Shown in pieces: positions 1 through 5,622 of a DNA stretch of 11,318 bases. A model generated the notes under the pieces. The model made no database searches. It was not told where the DNA came from and was given only the letters and a program-made list of their open reading frames with translations. The stretch is taken from the NCBI GenBank assembly GCA_046724665.1, contig JBKOWZ010000174.1, forward strand, positions 1-11,318, written 5' to 3'. Each line of letters starts with the position of its first letter. The first letter of the stretch is position 1. Made by a program: the position numbers and the translations under genes. This DNA comes from Actinocrinis sp046724665 (GTDB lineage: Bacteria; Actinomycetota; Actinomycetes; Streptomycetales; Catenulisporaceae).

Positions 1-249
1 GTACCGGTAGGTACGGAGCACCCGCGCGTGCAGTTCGGCGGCGCGGGCACGCCGGGGCGCCACCCGCTTGCGCAGCTCGCGGGCCTCGGCCAGCTCGGCG
101 AGGAAGCGGGCGCGGCGCACGCGGCGTTCGCGGTCGCGCTCGCAGTCGTCGCCCTCCTCGGCCGGACGGTTCGCGCCGGGCTCGCCCTCGGTGCGCCGCG
201 GATCGGCGCCCTCCTCGGGATTCTCCCCCGCTATGCGGCGTTCGGCCAC
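1..249 (-). CDS. Partial Arg/Glu-rich small hypothetical protein (N-terminal 83 residues)
   Basis: An open frame starts at a GTG (247-249) and runs off the left edge of the window without a stop, so only the first 83 codons are seen. A Shine-Dalgarno-like AAAGGGG lies about 7 nt before the GTG, and a plausible promoter lies further upstream (298-325). The first ~40 residues are Glu/Gly/Pro-rich and probably disordered. Residues ~41-83 are very basic and predicted helical, with the pattern RRARFLAELAEARELRKRV then PRRARAAELHARVLRTYRY. No membrane segment or signal peptide is visible. From memory this resembles short Arg-rich conserved proteins of streptomycetes, but I cannot name a family or function. 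A basic helical tail of this kind could bind nucleic acid or pair as a coiled coil (inference). It is divergent from upp. The opposite-strand frames over this stretch lack family-like sequence and look like GC shadows. Confidence 0.6.
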   Translation of the reverse strand, partial: MAERRIAGENPEEGADPRRTEGEPGANRPAEEGDDCERDRERRVRRARFLAELAEARELRKRVAPRRARAAELHARVLRTYRY

Positions 250-297
250 GTCCGGACCCCTTTCGCCCTTGTTCGGCCGTTTCCTTCCGCTCTTGCG

Positions 298-325
298 ACC
301 CTACCTGCTCGCCGGAGAGGGGCAA
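298..325 (-). promoter_or_regulatory. Candidate promoter of the left-edge gene
   Basis: Read on the minus strand, TTGCCC (325-320) is followed after 16 nt by TAGGGT (303-298), which fits a housekeeping sigma -35/-10 pair (TTGNNN and TANNNT). Transcription would start near 291, giving a ~42-nt leader that holds the AAAGGGG ribosome site before the GTG at 249. The -35 box is only 4 bp from the candidate -35 of upp on the other strand. No experimental support; motif match only. Confidence 0.4.
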
Positions 326-329
326 CGGC

Positions 330-356
330 TCGACCGTCTGAATGCCCGCATAGACT
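330..356 (+). promoter_or_regulatory. Candidate leaderless promoter of upp
   Basis: TAGACT (351-356) matches the actinobacterial -10 TANNNT and ends exactly 6 nt before the upp ATG at 363. Transcription would therefore start on or next to the A of the ATG, giving a leaderless mRNA. A weak -35-like TCGACC (330-335) lies 15 nt upstream of it. There is no Shine-Dalgarno sequence before the ATG, which agrees with leaderless translation. Confidence 0.5.
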
Positions 357-362
357 CCTGGC

Positions 363-1001
363 ATGCGCATCCACGTCGCCGATCATCCGCTGATCGCCCA
401 CAAGCTCACCGCGCTGCGCGATCTGAGCACGGACTCGCCGACCTTCCGGCGGCTGGCGGACGAACTGGTCACCCTGCTCGCCTACGAGGCGACCCGGGAC
501 GTGCGGGTCTTCCCGGTGGACGTGGTCACGCCGGTCGGCCCGGCCCGCGGGGTGCGGCTGGCCGCGCCGAAGCCGCTGGTCGTGCCGATCCTGCGGGCCG
601 GTCTCGGGATGCTCGACGGGATGGTGCGGCTGCTGCCGACGGCCGAGGTCGGCTTCCTCGGCATGGTGCGCGACGAGGGCTCGCTGATCGCCTCGACCTA
701 CGCGACCCGGCTGCCGGACGACATCTCCGACCGGCAGTGCTACGTCCTCGACCCGATGCTCGCCACCGGCGGCACGCTGGCCGCGGCGATCCGGCTGCTG
801 GCCGAGCGCGGGGCGCGCGACGTGACGGCGATCTGCCTGCTCGCGGCGCCGGAGGGCATCGCGCGGCTGGAGCGGGAGCTGGCGGACGGCTCGATCCCGG
901 TCACCGTGGTGACCGCCGCGGTGGACGACCACCTCAACGAGCACGGATATATCGTGCCGGGGCTGGGTGACGCGGGAGACCGCCTGTATGGAGTTGTGTA
1001 G
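363..1001 (+). CDS. upp: Uracil phosphoribosyltransferase
   Basis: This 212-residue protein is the usual length for bacterial Upp (~208). The enzyme makes UMP and pyrophosphate from uracil and PRPP in the cytoplasm, the uracil step of pyrimidine salvage. Hallmarks seen: VPILRAGLGM at residues 74-83; the PRPP-binding loop DPMLATGGT at 130-138; and the C-terminal uracil-binding segment GYIVPGLGDAGDRLYGVV at 195-212. The ATG at 363 is chosen because MRIHVADHPLIAHKLT is the family's normal N-terminus and because a TANNNT box lies 6 nt before it. There is no ribosome-binding site, so translation is probably leaderless. The gene stands alone, divergent from the left-edge gene and convergent with pntB. 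No disabling change is seen. Confidence 0.97.
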   Translation: MRIHVADHPLIAHKLTALRDLSTDSPTFRRLADELVTLLAYEATRDVRVFPVDVVTPVGPARGVRLAAPKPLVVPILRAGLGMLDGMVRLLPTAEVGFLGMVRDEGSLIASTYATRLPDDISDRQCYVLDPMLATGGTLAAAIRLLAERGARDVTAICLLAAPEGIARLERELADGSIPVTVVTAAVDDHLNEHGYIVPGLGDAGDRLYGVV

Positions 1002-1023
1002 AGCTTTATAGGGTGCGGGCGAT

Positions 1024-1060
1024 AGAGCCGTAGAGAGCGATAGCGAGGGCTACAGGCTCT
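1024..1060. terminator. Hairpin between convergent upp and pntB, possible bidirectional terminator
   Basis: AGAGCC (1024-1029) plus GTAG (1030-1033) pairs with CTAC (1050-1053) plus GGCTCT (1055-1060). This is 10 bp of stem with one bulged A at 1054 and a 15-nt loop. It sits in the 48-bp gap between the two gene ends, and its right arm covers the pntB stop codon (1050-1052). There is no T-run, which is common for actinobacterial terminators. It can fold on either transcript. Confidence 0.5.
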
Positions 1061-2429
1061 TCACGGCGGCGACCACCTTGCTCAGGCTCTCCTTCGCGTC
1101 GCCGAACAGCAGCGTCGTCTTCGGGTCGTAGAGCAGCTCGTTCTCGATGCCGGCGAAGCCGGGGCGCAGCGAGCGCTTGCAGAAGACGACCGCCGCCGCC
1201 TGGTCCACGTTGATGATCGGCATGCCGTAGATCGGCGCGCCGGGAGTGGTCTTGGCGGCCGGGTTGACCACGTCGTTCGCGCCGACGACGAGCGCGACGT
1301 CGGCGCTGGACAGCTCCGAGTTCGCCTCGTCCATCTCGAGCAGCGCCTCGTACGGCACGTTCGCCTCGGCGAGCAGGACGTTCATATGACCGGGCATCCG
1401 GCCGGCGACCGGGTGGATGCCGTAGGCCACCTTCACGCCGCGCGCGCCGAGCAGGTCGGCCAGCTCGCGGATCGTGTGCTGGCCCTGCGCCACGGCGAGC
1501 CCGTAACCGGGGACGATGATCACCTTACGGGCGTAGCCGAGCAGGATGGCGATGTCCTCGGGGGTGCCGGAACGCACCGGCCGGGTCTCGGCGGCCGCGG
1601 CCGGACCGCCGGCCTGGGCGCGGAACGCGCCGAACAGGATGCCGGTGATCGGGCGTCCCATGGCCGCGGCCATCAGCCGGGTGAGGATCGTGCCGGAGGC
1701 GCCGACCAGGGTTCCGGCGACGATCAGCAGCGTGTTGCCCAAGACGTAGCCGGAGGCCGCGACCGTCAGACCGGTGAACGCGTTGAGCAGCGAGATGACG
1801 ATCGGGACGTCCGCGCCGCCGACCGGGAGCACGAACAGCACGCCGAGGCCGAGCGAGACGAGCATCAGCGCGACGAGCAGGCCGGTGGAGCGGACCGGCA
1901 CGCCGGCGACCGCGAGCGCGATGGCCGCCGCGAAGACGCCGGAGGAGATCCAGCGCCCGGAGGGCAGCACCACCGGCCGGGTCGTCATCAGCTCTTGCAG
2001 CTTGGCGAAGGTGATCATCGAGCCGGCGAAGGAGACCGAGCCGACCAGGACGGTGAACACGGTGGCCGTCTGGTCGCCGCCGCTGATCAGCGACGAGTCC
2101 CCGGCCACGGTGAGGAACTCGACGAGGGCGACGACCGCGGCCGCGCCGCCGCCGACCCCGTTGAAGATCGCGACCAGCTGCGGCATCGCGGTCATCTTGA
2201 CCCGGGTCGCCGCGGGCACGCCGATCACGGCGCCGACCGCGACCGCGGCGATGATCAGGCCGAGGTGCTGGAGGTGGGCGGTGCTCAGCGCGACGATCAC
2301 CGCGATGGTGGCGCCCGCGGCCCCGGCCAGGTTGCCGTAGCGCGCGGTGCGCGGCGCGGACAGGCCCTTGAGCGCGAGGATGAAGCAGATCGCCGCGATC
2401 AGATAGGCGAACTCGGCTCCGGTACTCAT
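1050..2429 (-). CDS. pntB: NAD(P) transhydrogenase subunit beta
   Basis: This 459-residue protein matches the usual PntB length (~460). It forms part of the membrane domain (dII) and the whole NADP(H)-binding domain (dIII) of the proton-translocating transhydrogenase, which reduces NADP+ with NADH using the proton gradient. Residues ~1-265 hold about nine hydrophobic helices. Residues ~290-459 form dIII with the fingerprint GYGLAVAQ (308-315), HPVAGRMPGHMNVLLAEA (339-356), VVGANDVVNPAA (381-392), KRSLRPGFAGIENELL (418-433) and GDAKES (443-448). The ATG at 2429 is preceded by GAGGAG at 5 nt, and it overlaps the pntAB stop as ATGA, so the two are translationally coupled. Position 90 is Asn (AIFNGVGGG), where E. 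coli PntB has the key His91; see findings. Confidence 0.97.
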   Translation of the reverse strand: MSTGAEFAYLIAAICFILALKGLSAPRTARYGNLAGAAGATIAVIVALSTAHLQHLGLIIAAVAVGAVIGVPAATRVKMTAMPQLVAIFNGVGGGAAAVVALVEFLTVAGDSSLISGGDQTATVFTVLVGSVSFAGSMITFAKLQELMTTRPVVLPSGRWISSGVFAAAIALAVAGVPVRSTGLLVALMLVSLGLGVLFVLPVGGADVPIVISLLNAFTGLTVAASGYVLGNTLLIVAGTLVGASGTILTRLMAAAMGRPITGILFGAFRAQAGGPAAAAETRPVRSGTPEDIAILLGYARKVIIVPGYGLAVAQGQHTIRELADLLGARGVKVAYGIHPVAGRMPGHMNVLLAEANVPYEALLEMDEANSELSSADVALVVGANDVVNPAAKTTPGAPIYGMPIINVDQAAAVVFCKRSLRPGFAGIENELLYDPKTTLLFGDAKESLSKVVAAVKSL

Positions 2430-2731
2430 CGGCGCTCCTCGCCGCGCTTGGCCGAGAACATCCGCAGCATCCGGTCGGTCACCACGAAGCCGCCGACCAT
2501 GTTGACCGTGCCGAGCACGATCGCGATCAGGCCGAGGGTGATCTGCGCCGGGCCGCTGGAGGCGCCGGTGATCAGGATCGCGCCGACCAGGACGACGCCG
2601 TGGATCGCGTTCGCCCCGGACATCAGCGGGGTGTGCAGGATCGCGGAGACCTTGGAGACCACCTCGAAGCCCACGAACACCGCGAGCACGAAGATGGTCA
2701 GCAGCCCCACGCCGCCGATTTGGTTCGCCAC
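2426..2731 (-). CDS. pntAB: NAD(P) transhydrogenase alpha subunit, membrane part (alpha2)
   Basis: This 101-residue integral membrane protein corresponds to the C-terminal membrane part of one-piece E. coli PntA and is the normal size for the split alpha2 subunit. Three hydrophobic helices are visible at roughly 8-24, 39-57 and 63-84. The conserved stretch HTPLMSGANAIHGVVLVGA (33-51) and the downstream GTVNMVGGFVVTDRML (74-89) are typical of the family. It joins PntB to form the proton channel. The start is a GTG (2729-2731), 6 bp after the pntAA stop. AGGGGAG overlapping the last pntAA codons acts as a ribosome site (9 nt away), with GAGG closer in. The end overlaps the pntB start by 4 bases (ATGA). 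His44 is the likely proton-channel histidine; see findings. Confidence 0.95.
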   Translation of the reverse strand: MANQIGGVGLLTIFVLAVFVGFEVVSKVSAILHTPLMSGANAIHGVVLVGAILITGASSGPAQITLGLIAIVLGTVNMVGGFVVTDRMLRMFSAKRGEERR

Positions 2732-2737
2732 GCGCCT

Positions 2738-3889
2738 CTACTCCCCTTGGGGTTCGGTTTCGGGTTCCGGCTCGTCCGGGGCCAGCGCCTTGCGGACGGC
2801 TTCGTGCACGAACCGGCCGCCCTGGGTGACCCGGGCGCCGCTGAGGATCTCGTCCTGCTCGTCGCCCGCCCGCAGCAGCGCGACGAACGCCGTGATGTTC
2901 GCCCCGTAGAGCTTGCTGGCGTGCACCGGCAGCTGCGAGGGCACGTCCGCGCCGCCCCAGACCGACACGCCGCCGAACACTCCGGTCTCGCCGGGCTTGG
3001 ACAGCGCGCAGTTGCCGCCGCTCTGCGCGGCGAGGTCCACCACGACCGAGCCGGGCCGCATCGCCGCGACCATCTCCTCGGTCACCAGCAGCGGTGCGGT
3101 GCGGCCCGGGATGGCCGCCGTCGTGATCACCACGTCGGCGTCGGCGACGTAGGGCGCGAGCGCGGCGTGCTGCCGGGCGGCGAAGTCCGCGCTCTGGCTG
3201 CGGGCGTAGCCGCCGGTGCCCTCCTGCGTCTCAAGGTTCAGCTCGACGAACGTCGCGCCGAGCGAGCGCACCTCGTCCGCGGCGGCGGCGCGTACGTCGT
3301 AGCCGCTGACCACCGCGCCGAGGCGGCGCGCGGTCGCGATCGCCTGGAGGCCGGCGACACCCGCACCGAGCACGAGGACTCGGGCCGGCGGGATGGTGCC
3401 CGCCGCGGTCATGAACAGCGGGAAGAAGCGCGGCAACAGTTCAGCGCCGACGAGCGCCGCGCGGTAACCGGCGACCAGCGCCTGAGAGGACAACGCGTCA
3501 ACGCTCTGCGCGCGGGAGATGCGGGGGATCAGTTCGAGTGCGTACGACGTGACGCCCTGGTCCCGCGCGGTCAGCATCGCGCGGGGCTCCTGGAAGGGGT
3601 TGAGCAGACCGAGCAGGCTCGCCCCGGCCGGCATGGCGGCGATCACGGACGGCTCGGGCGGGTTGACCACGGCGAGCACGTCGGCCTCGGCCGCGATCGC
3701 CTCCGCGGACTCGGCGATCTCGGCGCCGACCGCGCGATAGTCGTCGTCAGTGGCGTACAGGTGCCGACCCGCGCCCGACTGCACGACCACCGACGTGTTC
3801 TCGGCGGCGCTCAGCGCGGACACCGCCTCGGGCGGCAGCGCGACGCGGCGCTCGCCCGGTCTGATCTCCGACAGCACTCCGATACGCAT
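2738..3889 (-). CDS. pntAA: NAD(P) transhydrogenase alpha subunit, NAD(H)-binding part (alpha1)
   Basis: This 383-residue soluble subunit (dI) of the split transhydrogenase is close to Rhodospirillum rubrum alpha1 in length. It binds NAD(H) and passes hydride to NADP in PntB. Motifs seen: N-terminal MRIGVLSEIRPGERRVALPP (1-20); the RQD loop RISRAQSVD with Arg123, Gln128 and Asp131; the Rossmann motif GAGVAG (175-180) with acidic Asp198 in GYDVR; DLAAQSGGNCALSKPGE (285-301); and SKLYGANITAFVALL (325-339). The last ~15 residues are an acidic Pro/Glu tail (PDEPEPETEPQGE). The frame is open further upstream to 4042, but the family N-terminus begins at the ATG at 3889, and a TACGGT -10 box lies 7 nt before it with no ribosome site, so the mRNA is probably leaderless. 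It is the first gene of pntAA-pntAB-pntB. Confidence 0.96.
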   Translation of the reverse strand: MRIGVLSEIRPGERRVALPPEAVSALSAAENTSVVVQSGAGRHLYATDDDYRAVGAEIAESAEAIAAEADVLAVVNPPEPSVIAAMPAGASLLGLLNPFQEPRAMLTARDQGVTSYALELIPRISRAQSVDALSSQALVAGYRAALVGAELLPRFFPLFMTAAGTIPPARVLVLGAGVAGLQAIATARRLGAVVSGYDVRAAAADEVRSLGATFVELNLETQEGTGGYARSQSADFAARQHAALAPYVADADVVITTAAIPGRTAPLLVTEEMVAAMRPGSVVVDLAAQSGGNCALSKPGETGVFGGVSVWGGADVPSQLPVHASKLYGANITAFVALLRAGDEQDEILSGARVTQGGRFVHEAVRKALAPDEPEPETEPQGE

Positions 3890-3896
3890 GGCCCGC

Positions 3897-3902
3897 ACCG
3901 TA
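3897..3902 (-). promoter_or_regulatory. Candidate leaderless -10 box of the pnt operon
   Basis: On the minus strand TACGGT (3902-3897) fits TANNNT and ends 7 nt before the pntAA ATG, so transcription would begin at or within one base of the start codon. No good TTGAC-like -35 is seen at 16-18 nt, which is common for actinobacterial promoters. No Shine-Dalgarno sequence intervenes. Confidence 0.45.
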
Positions 3903-4043
3903 TCCGTCGGCGGGAGTCCGAGGGAAGGCACCTGACCGAAAGAATTCTCGGCCGTACAGATCGCACAGGCCGCCCCCGGGCAGGCTGTGAGCGGTGCGCG
4001 TGTCGCGCTGGGCGGCGCGTGAGCGGCTCGTGCCCGTAGCACC

Positions 4044-4063
4044 GCAATTCACTGCGATTCACC
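4044..4063 (+). repeat. Tandem 10-bp repeat, possible operator
   Basis: GCAATTCACT is followed directly by GCGATTCACC, two copies with 8 of 10 bases identical, spaced by one helical turn. They lie in the divergent region, ~155 bp upstream of pntAA and ~230 bp upstream of the membrane-peptide gene. The spacing on one DNA face would suit a dimeric regulator, but two copies can also occur by chance. Confidence 0.25.
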
Positions 4064-4167
4064 AGCTATCGGACAGTGACACGCATCGCTTTGCACCACC
4101 TCGGTTTCCGCCCCCGGTCCGGCCGGGTAACCCCCTAGAAGTCAGCCGGTAGGACAGCGGATCAGGA

Positions 4168-4173
4168 TACGCT
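4168..4173 (+). promoter_or_regulatory. Weak candidate -10 box for the peptide/PH-domain operon
   Basis: TACGCT fits TANNNT. A start near 4180 would give a ~113-nt untranslated leader to the ATG at 4293, carrying the 4189-4205 inverted repeat. No convincing -35 was found at the right distance, so this is a low-confidence call. Confidence 0.25.
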
Positions 4174-4188
4174 GGTACCGGAGAGGAC

Positions 4189-4205
4189 CTACGTGCAGTA
4201 CGTAG
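4189..4205. repeat. Inverted repeat in the leader of the peptide/PH-domain operon
   Basis: CTACGT (4189-4194) and ACGTAG (4200-4205) are perfect inverted 6-mers separated by 5 nt. In RNA this would be a small hairpin directly after a purine-rich GGAGAGGA (4180-4187). In DNA it could be an operator downstream of the candidate -10 at 4168. Confidence 0.35.
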
Positions 4206-4292
4206 TCCGCCGTCAACGGTCCGATCAGCACGGCTCCACCGGTCAGGGCAGTGCGTCGGTGTCGCGTTCGGAGGGGAAAGGTCGCGATCAAC

Positions 4293-4463
4293 ATGCCGAA
4301 GGCCAAGCCGGCGATCCAGTGGGGTATCGCCCTGTTCATCCTGTTCTGGATCGTGCACGACCCGATCACGACATCAGGCTTCATACAGGACTTCTTCAAG
4401 ATCGTGTCGAACTTCTTCCACTCGATCGGCAACATCGTCAGCTTCCACAGCAACGTCAGCTAG
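4293..4463 (+). CDS. 56-aa single-pass membrane peptide
   Basis: This is a small protein with a basic N-terminus (MPKAKPAIQW), one hydrophobic helix at about residues 8-21 (IQWGIALFILFWIV), a short HDP turn, and then an amphipathic Phe/Ile-rich segment to the C-terminus (FIQDFFKIVSNFFHSIGNIVSF). Codon third positions are strongly G/C, and the protein pattern resembles short one-helix membrane proteins found in actinobacteria (from memory). The function is unknown. It ends 15 bp before the PH-domain membrane protein and is almost certainly co-transcribed and coupled with it, so it may be a partner or regulator of that protein (inference). The ATG at 4293 is chosen as the only ATG in frame; a GTG at 4251 is possible but lacks a ribosome site. 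The purine tract GGAGGGGAAAGG (4270-4281) ends 11 nt before the ATG, which is a long spacing. Confidence 0.7.
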   Translation: MPKAKPAIQWGIALFILFWIVHDPITTSGFIQDFFKIVSNFFHSIGNIVSFHSNVS

Positions 4464-4478
4464 CGGCGGCCGCGGCGC

Positions 4479-5267
4479 ATGACCATGTTCCCGTCCACCC
4501 CGGCCACCGAGGCGCCGGGGCACATCCGCAAGTACCTGGACCCGGGCGAGAACCTGGTGATGCACACCCGGTTCCACTGGGCGAAGCTGATCCAGCCGGT
4601 CGCGCTGGTCGTCGCGGGCGTCTTCGTCACGATCACCGTGGACGTGGCGCAGCCGGTCAAGACGAGCAACGCCCTCAACTTCGCCTGGCTGCTGTGGGGC
4701 CTGTGGGTGCTGTGGGTGATCGCCACCATCTGGGACCTGCGCAAGGCGATGGCGCTGCGCAAGGCGAACGCCCGCACGCAGCTGTTCGCCACGGTGGTCG
4801 TCGCGGCCGTCGCCTACGGGGCCACCTGGATAGTGCAGAACAAGCGGTTCGGCGTCGGCGGGCTGCTGCTGATCGTGCTGCTCATCGTGATCGCCTGGGC
4901 GCTGGTCCAGATCGGCGAGTGGGCCGACCGCTTCTTCGTGCTCACCAACAAGCGCATCGTGGTGATCGAGGGCATCATCGCCAAGACCGTGCGCACCATG
5001 CCGGTCGGCAAGCTGACCGACATGGCGTACCGGCAGAGCGCGGCGGGCAAGGCGCTCGGATACGGACTCTTCGACGTCGAGTCGGCCGGCCAGGACCAGC
5101 CGCTGAAGCTGATCGAGTTCGTGCCCAAGCCCGAGATCATCAACATGCAGATCACCCATCTGCTGTTCGGCAGCAGCCCGAAGCCCGGCCCGAAGAACAT
5201 CGTGATCGGCGGGCAGGTGAACCCGAGCAGCGGCAACGTGTCACTGACCGGGCAGATGGACGCCTAG
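4479..5267 (+). CDS. PH domain-containing membrane protein (bPH2/YdbS-like)
   Basis: This 262-residue integral membrane protein belongs to the actinobacterial bacterial-PH (bPH2) family. The N-terminal part has the family-like YLDPGENLVMHTRFHWAKLIQP (19-40). Four hydrophobic helices follow at roughly 36-56, 67-85, 102-120 and 125-145, in two pairs split by a basic loop (DLRKAMALRKANART, 86-100). The PH-like domain occupies ~148-225, with the signature DRFFVLTNKRIVVIEGII (150-167), MPVGKLTDMAYRQS (174-187), LGYGLFDVESAGQDQPLKLIEFVP (193-216). A polar tail rich in Gly/Pro/Asn follows. The role is unknown; the PH fold probably sits on the cytoplasmic face and may assemble into oligomers or bind lipid or protein (inference). 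It has no ribosome site and starts 15 bp after the small peptide's stop, so translation is probably coupled. An ATG at 4485 is an alternative start. Confidence 0.88.
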   Translation: MTMFPSTPATEAPGHIRKYLDPGENLVMHTRFHWAKLIQPVALVVAGVFVTITVDVAQPVKTSNALNFAWLLWGLWVLWVIATIWDLRKAMALRKANARTQLFATVVVAAVAYGATWIVQNKRFGVGGLLLIVLLIVIAWALVQIGEWADRFFVLTNKRIVVIEGIIAKTVRTMPVGKLTDMAYRQSAAGKALGYGLFDVESAGQDQPLKLIEFVPKPEIINMQITHLLFGSSPKPGPKNIVIGGQVNPSSGNVSLTGQMDA

Positions 5268-5303
5268 CACTGGCGCCACCCCTCCGGCACCGGCGCCGGC
5301 CGC

Positions 5304-5309
5304 TAGCCT
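5304..5309 (+). promoter_or_regulatory. Candidate leaderless -10 box of the Dabb gene
   Basis: TAGCCT (TANNNT) ends exactly 6 nt before the ATG at 5316, the same geometry as upp, with no Shine-Dalgarno sequence between. Just upstream, where the spacer would be, is the perfect palindrome CCGGCGCCGG (5290-5299), and TGGCGCCA lies at 5271-5278. These could be operators, but GC-rich palindromes are frequent in such DNA. Confidence 0.45.
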
Positions 5310-5315
5310 TTGCCC

Positions 5316-5615
5316 ATGATCCGACACATCGTGCTGTTCAAGCTCAAGGACGGCCTGACCCGCGACGATCCGCGGGTGCAGGCCGCCTCGTCGGCGCTGA
5401 CCGCGCTCGGCCCGACGCTGCCGCCGGTGCTGTCCTGGGAGACGCACTGGTGCTTCGGGTCGCGCCCGGTCTCGCACGACTTCGCGCTGATCTGCGACGT
5501 CGCGGACGAGGCCGGGCTCGAGGCGTACCTCACCGACCCGGAGCACCGGAAGGTGTCGGCCGGCCTCGGCGAGGTGTTCACCTTCTCGGTCGGCGACTTC
5601 GTCCTTCCGGCCTGA
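5316..5615 (+). CDS. Dabb (stress-responsive alpha/beta-barrel) domain protein
   Basis: This 99-residue protein is the full length of a single Dabb domain, the dimeric alpha+beta barrel fold seen in plant stress proteins and some cyclases and oxygenases. Family-like features are the first strand MIRHIVLFKLKDG (1-13), the central WETHWCFGSRPVSHDFALICDVADEAGLEAYLTDPEH (41-77), and the C-terminal strand TFSVGDFVLP (89-98). It should be a small soluble dimer. The substrate cannot be told from the sequence; many such genes have no known reaction. The ATG at 5316 fits the family start and the leaderless -10 at 5304. A TTG two codons upstream (5310) is unlikely. It lies 48 bp after the PH-domain gene and may also be read from that operon, and is convergent with the DUF6295-like gene. 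Confidence 0.88.
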   Translation: MIRHIVLFKLKDGLTRDDPRVQAASSALTALGPTLPPVLSWETHWCFGSRPVSHDFALICDVADEAGLEAYLTDPEHRKVSAGLGEVFTFSVGDFVLPA

Positions 5616-5622
5616 CGGGCCA

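Larger units (their letters stand above)
3890..4292. other. 403-bp non-coding divergent region between pntAA and the membrane-peptide gene
   Basis: No protein-like frame was found here; the short frames on both strands carry no recognisable family sequence. It holds the pntAA -10 box (3897-3902), a tandem pair of near-identical 10-mers GCAATTCACT and GCGATTCACC (4044-4063), a GC-rich stretch with the palindrome CCGGCCGG (4119-4126), a candidate -10 TACGCT (4168-4173) for the rightward genes, and an inverted repeat (4189-4205). The A+T content around 4040-4100 is higher than in the surrounding genes, as expected for control DNA. No riboswitch or tRNA fold was recognised. Confidence 0.6.

Noticed and set aside
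11..31. Possible Tat or RNA-gene signal at the window edges and in gaps
   Set aside because: The protease leader has ARRARRV but lacks the SRRxFLK-like Tat context, so I keep it as a generic signal peptide. No tRNA cloverleaf, rRNA, CRISPR repeat array or insertion-sequence terminal repeat was found in any gap.
1386..2909. 507-codon plus-strand frame opposite pntB and pntAB
   Set aside because: It is the antisense of well-recognised transhydrogenase genes; the product is Asp/Arg/Gly-rich without motifs or ribosome site.
3890..4042. N-terminal extension of PntAA by 51 residues
   Set aside because: The family N-terminus MRIGVLSE begins at 3889, the extension has no conserved pattern, and a -10 box sits just upstream of 3889.
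4059..4358. 99-codon minus-strand frame in the divergent region
   Set aside because: It overlaps the 56-aa membrane peptide antisense, has no recognisable pattern, and its composition is that of random GC-rich DNA.
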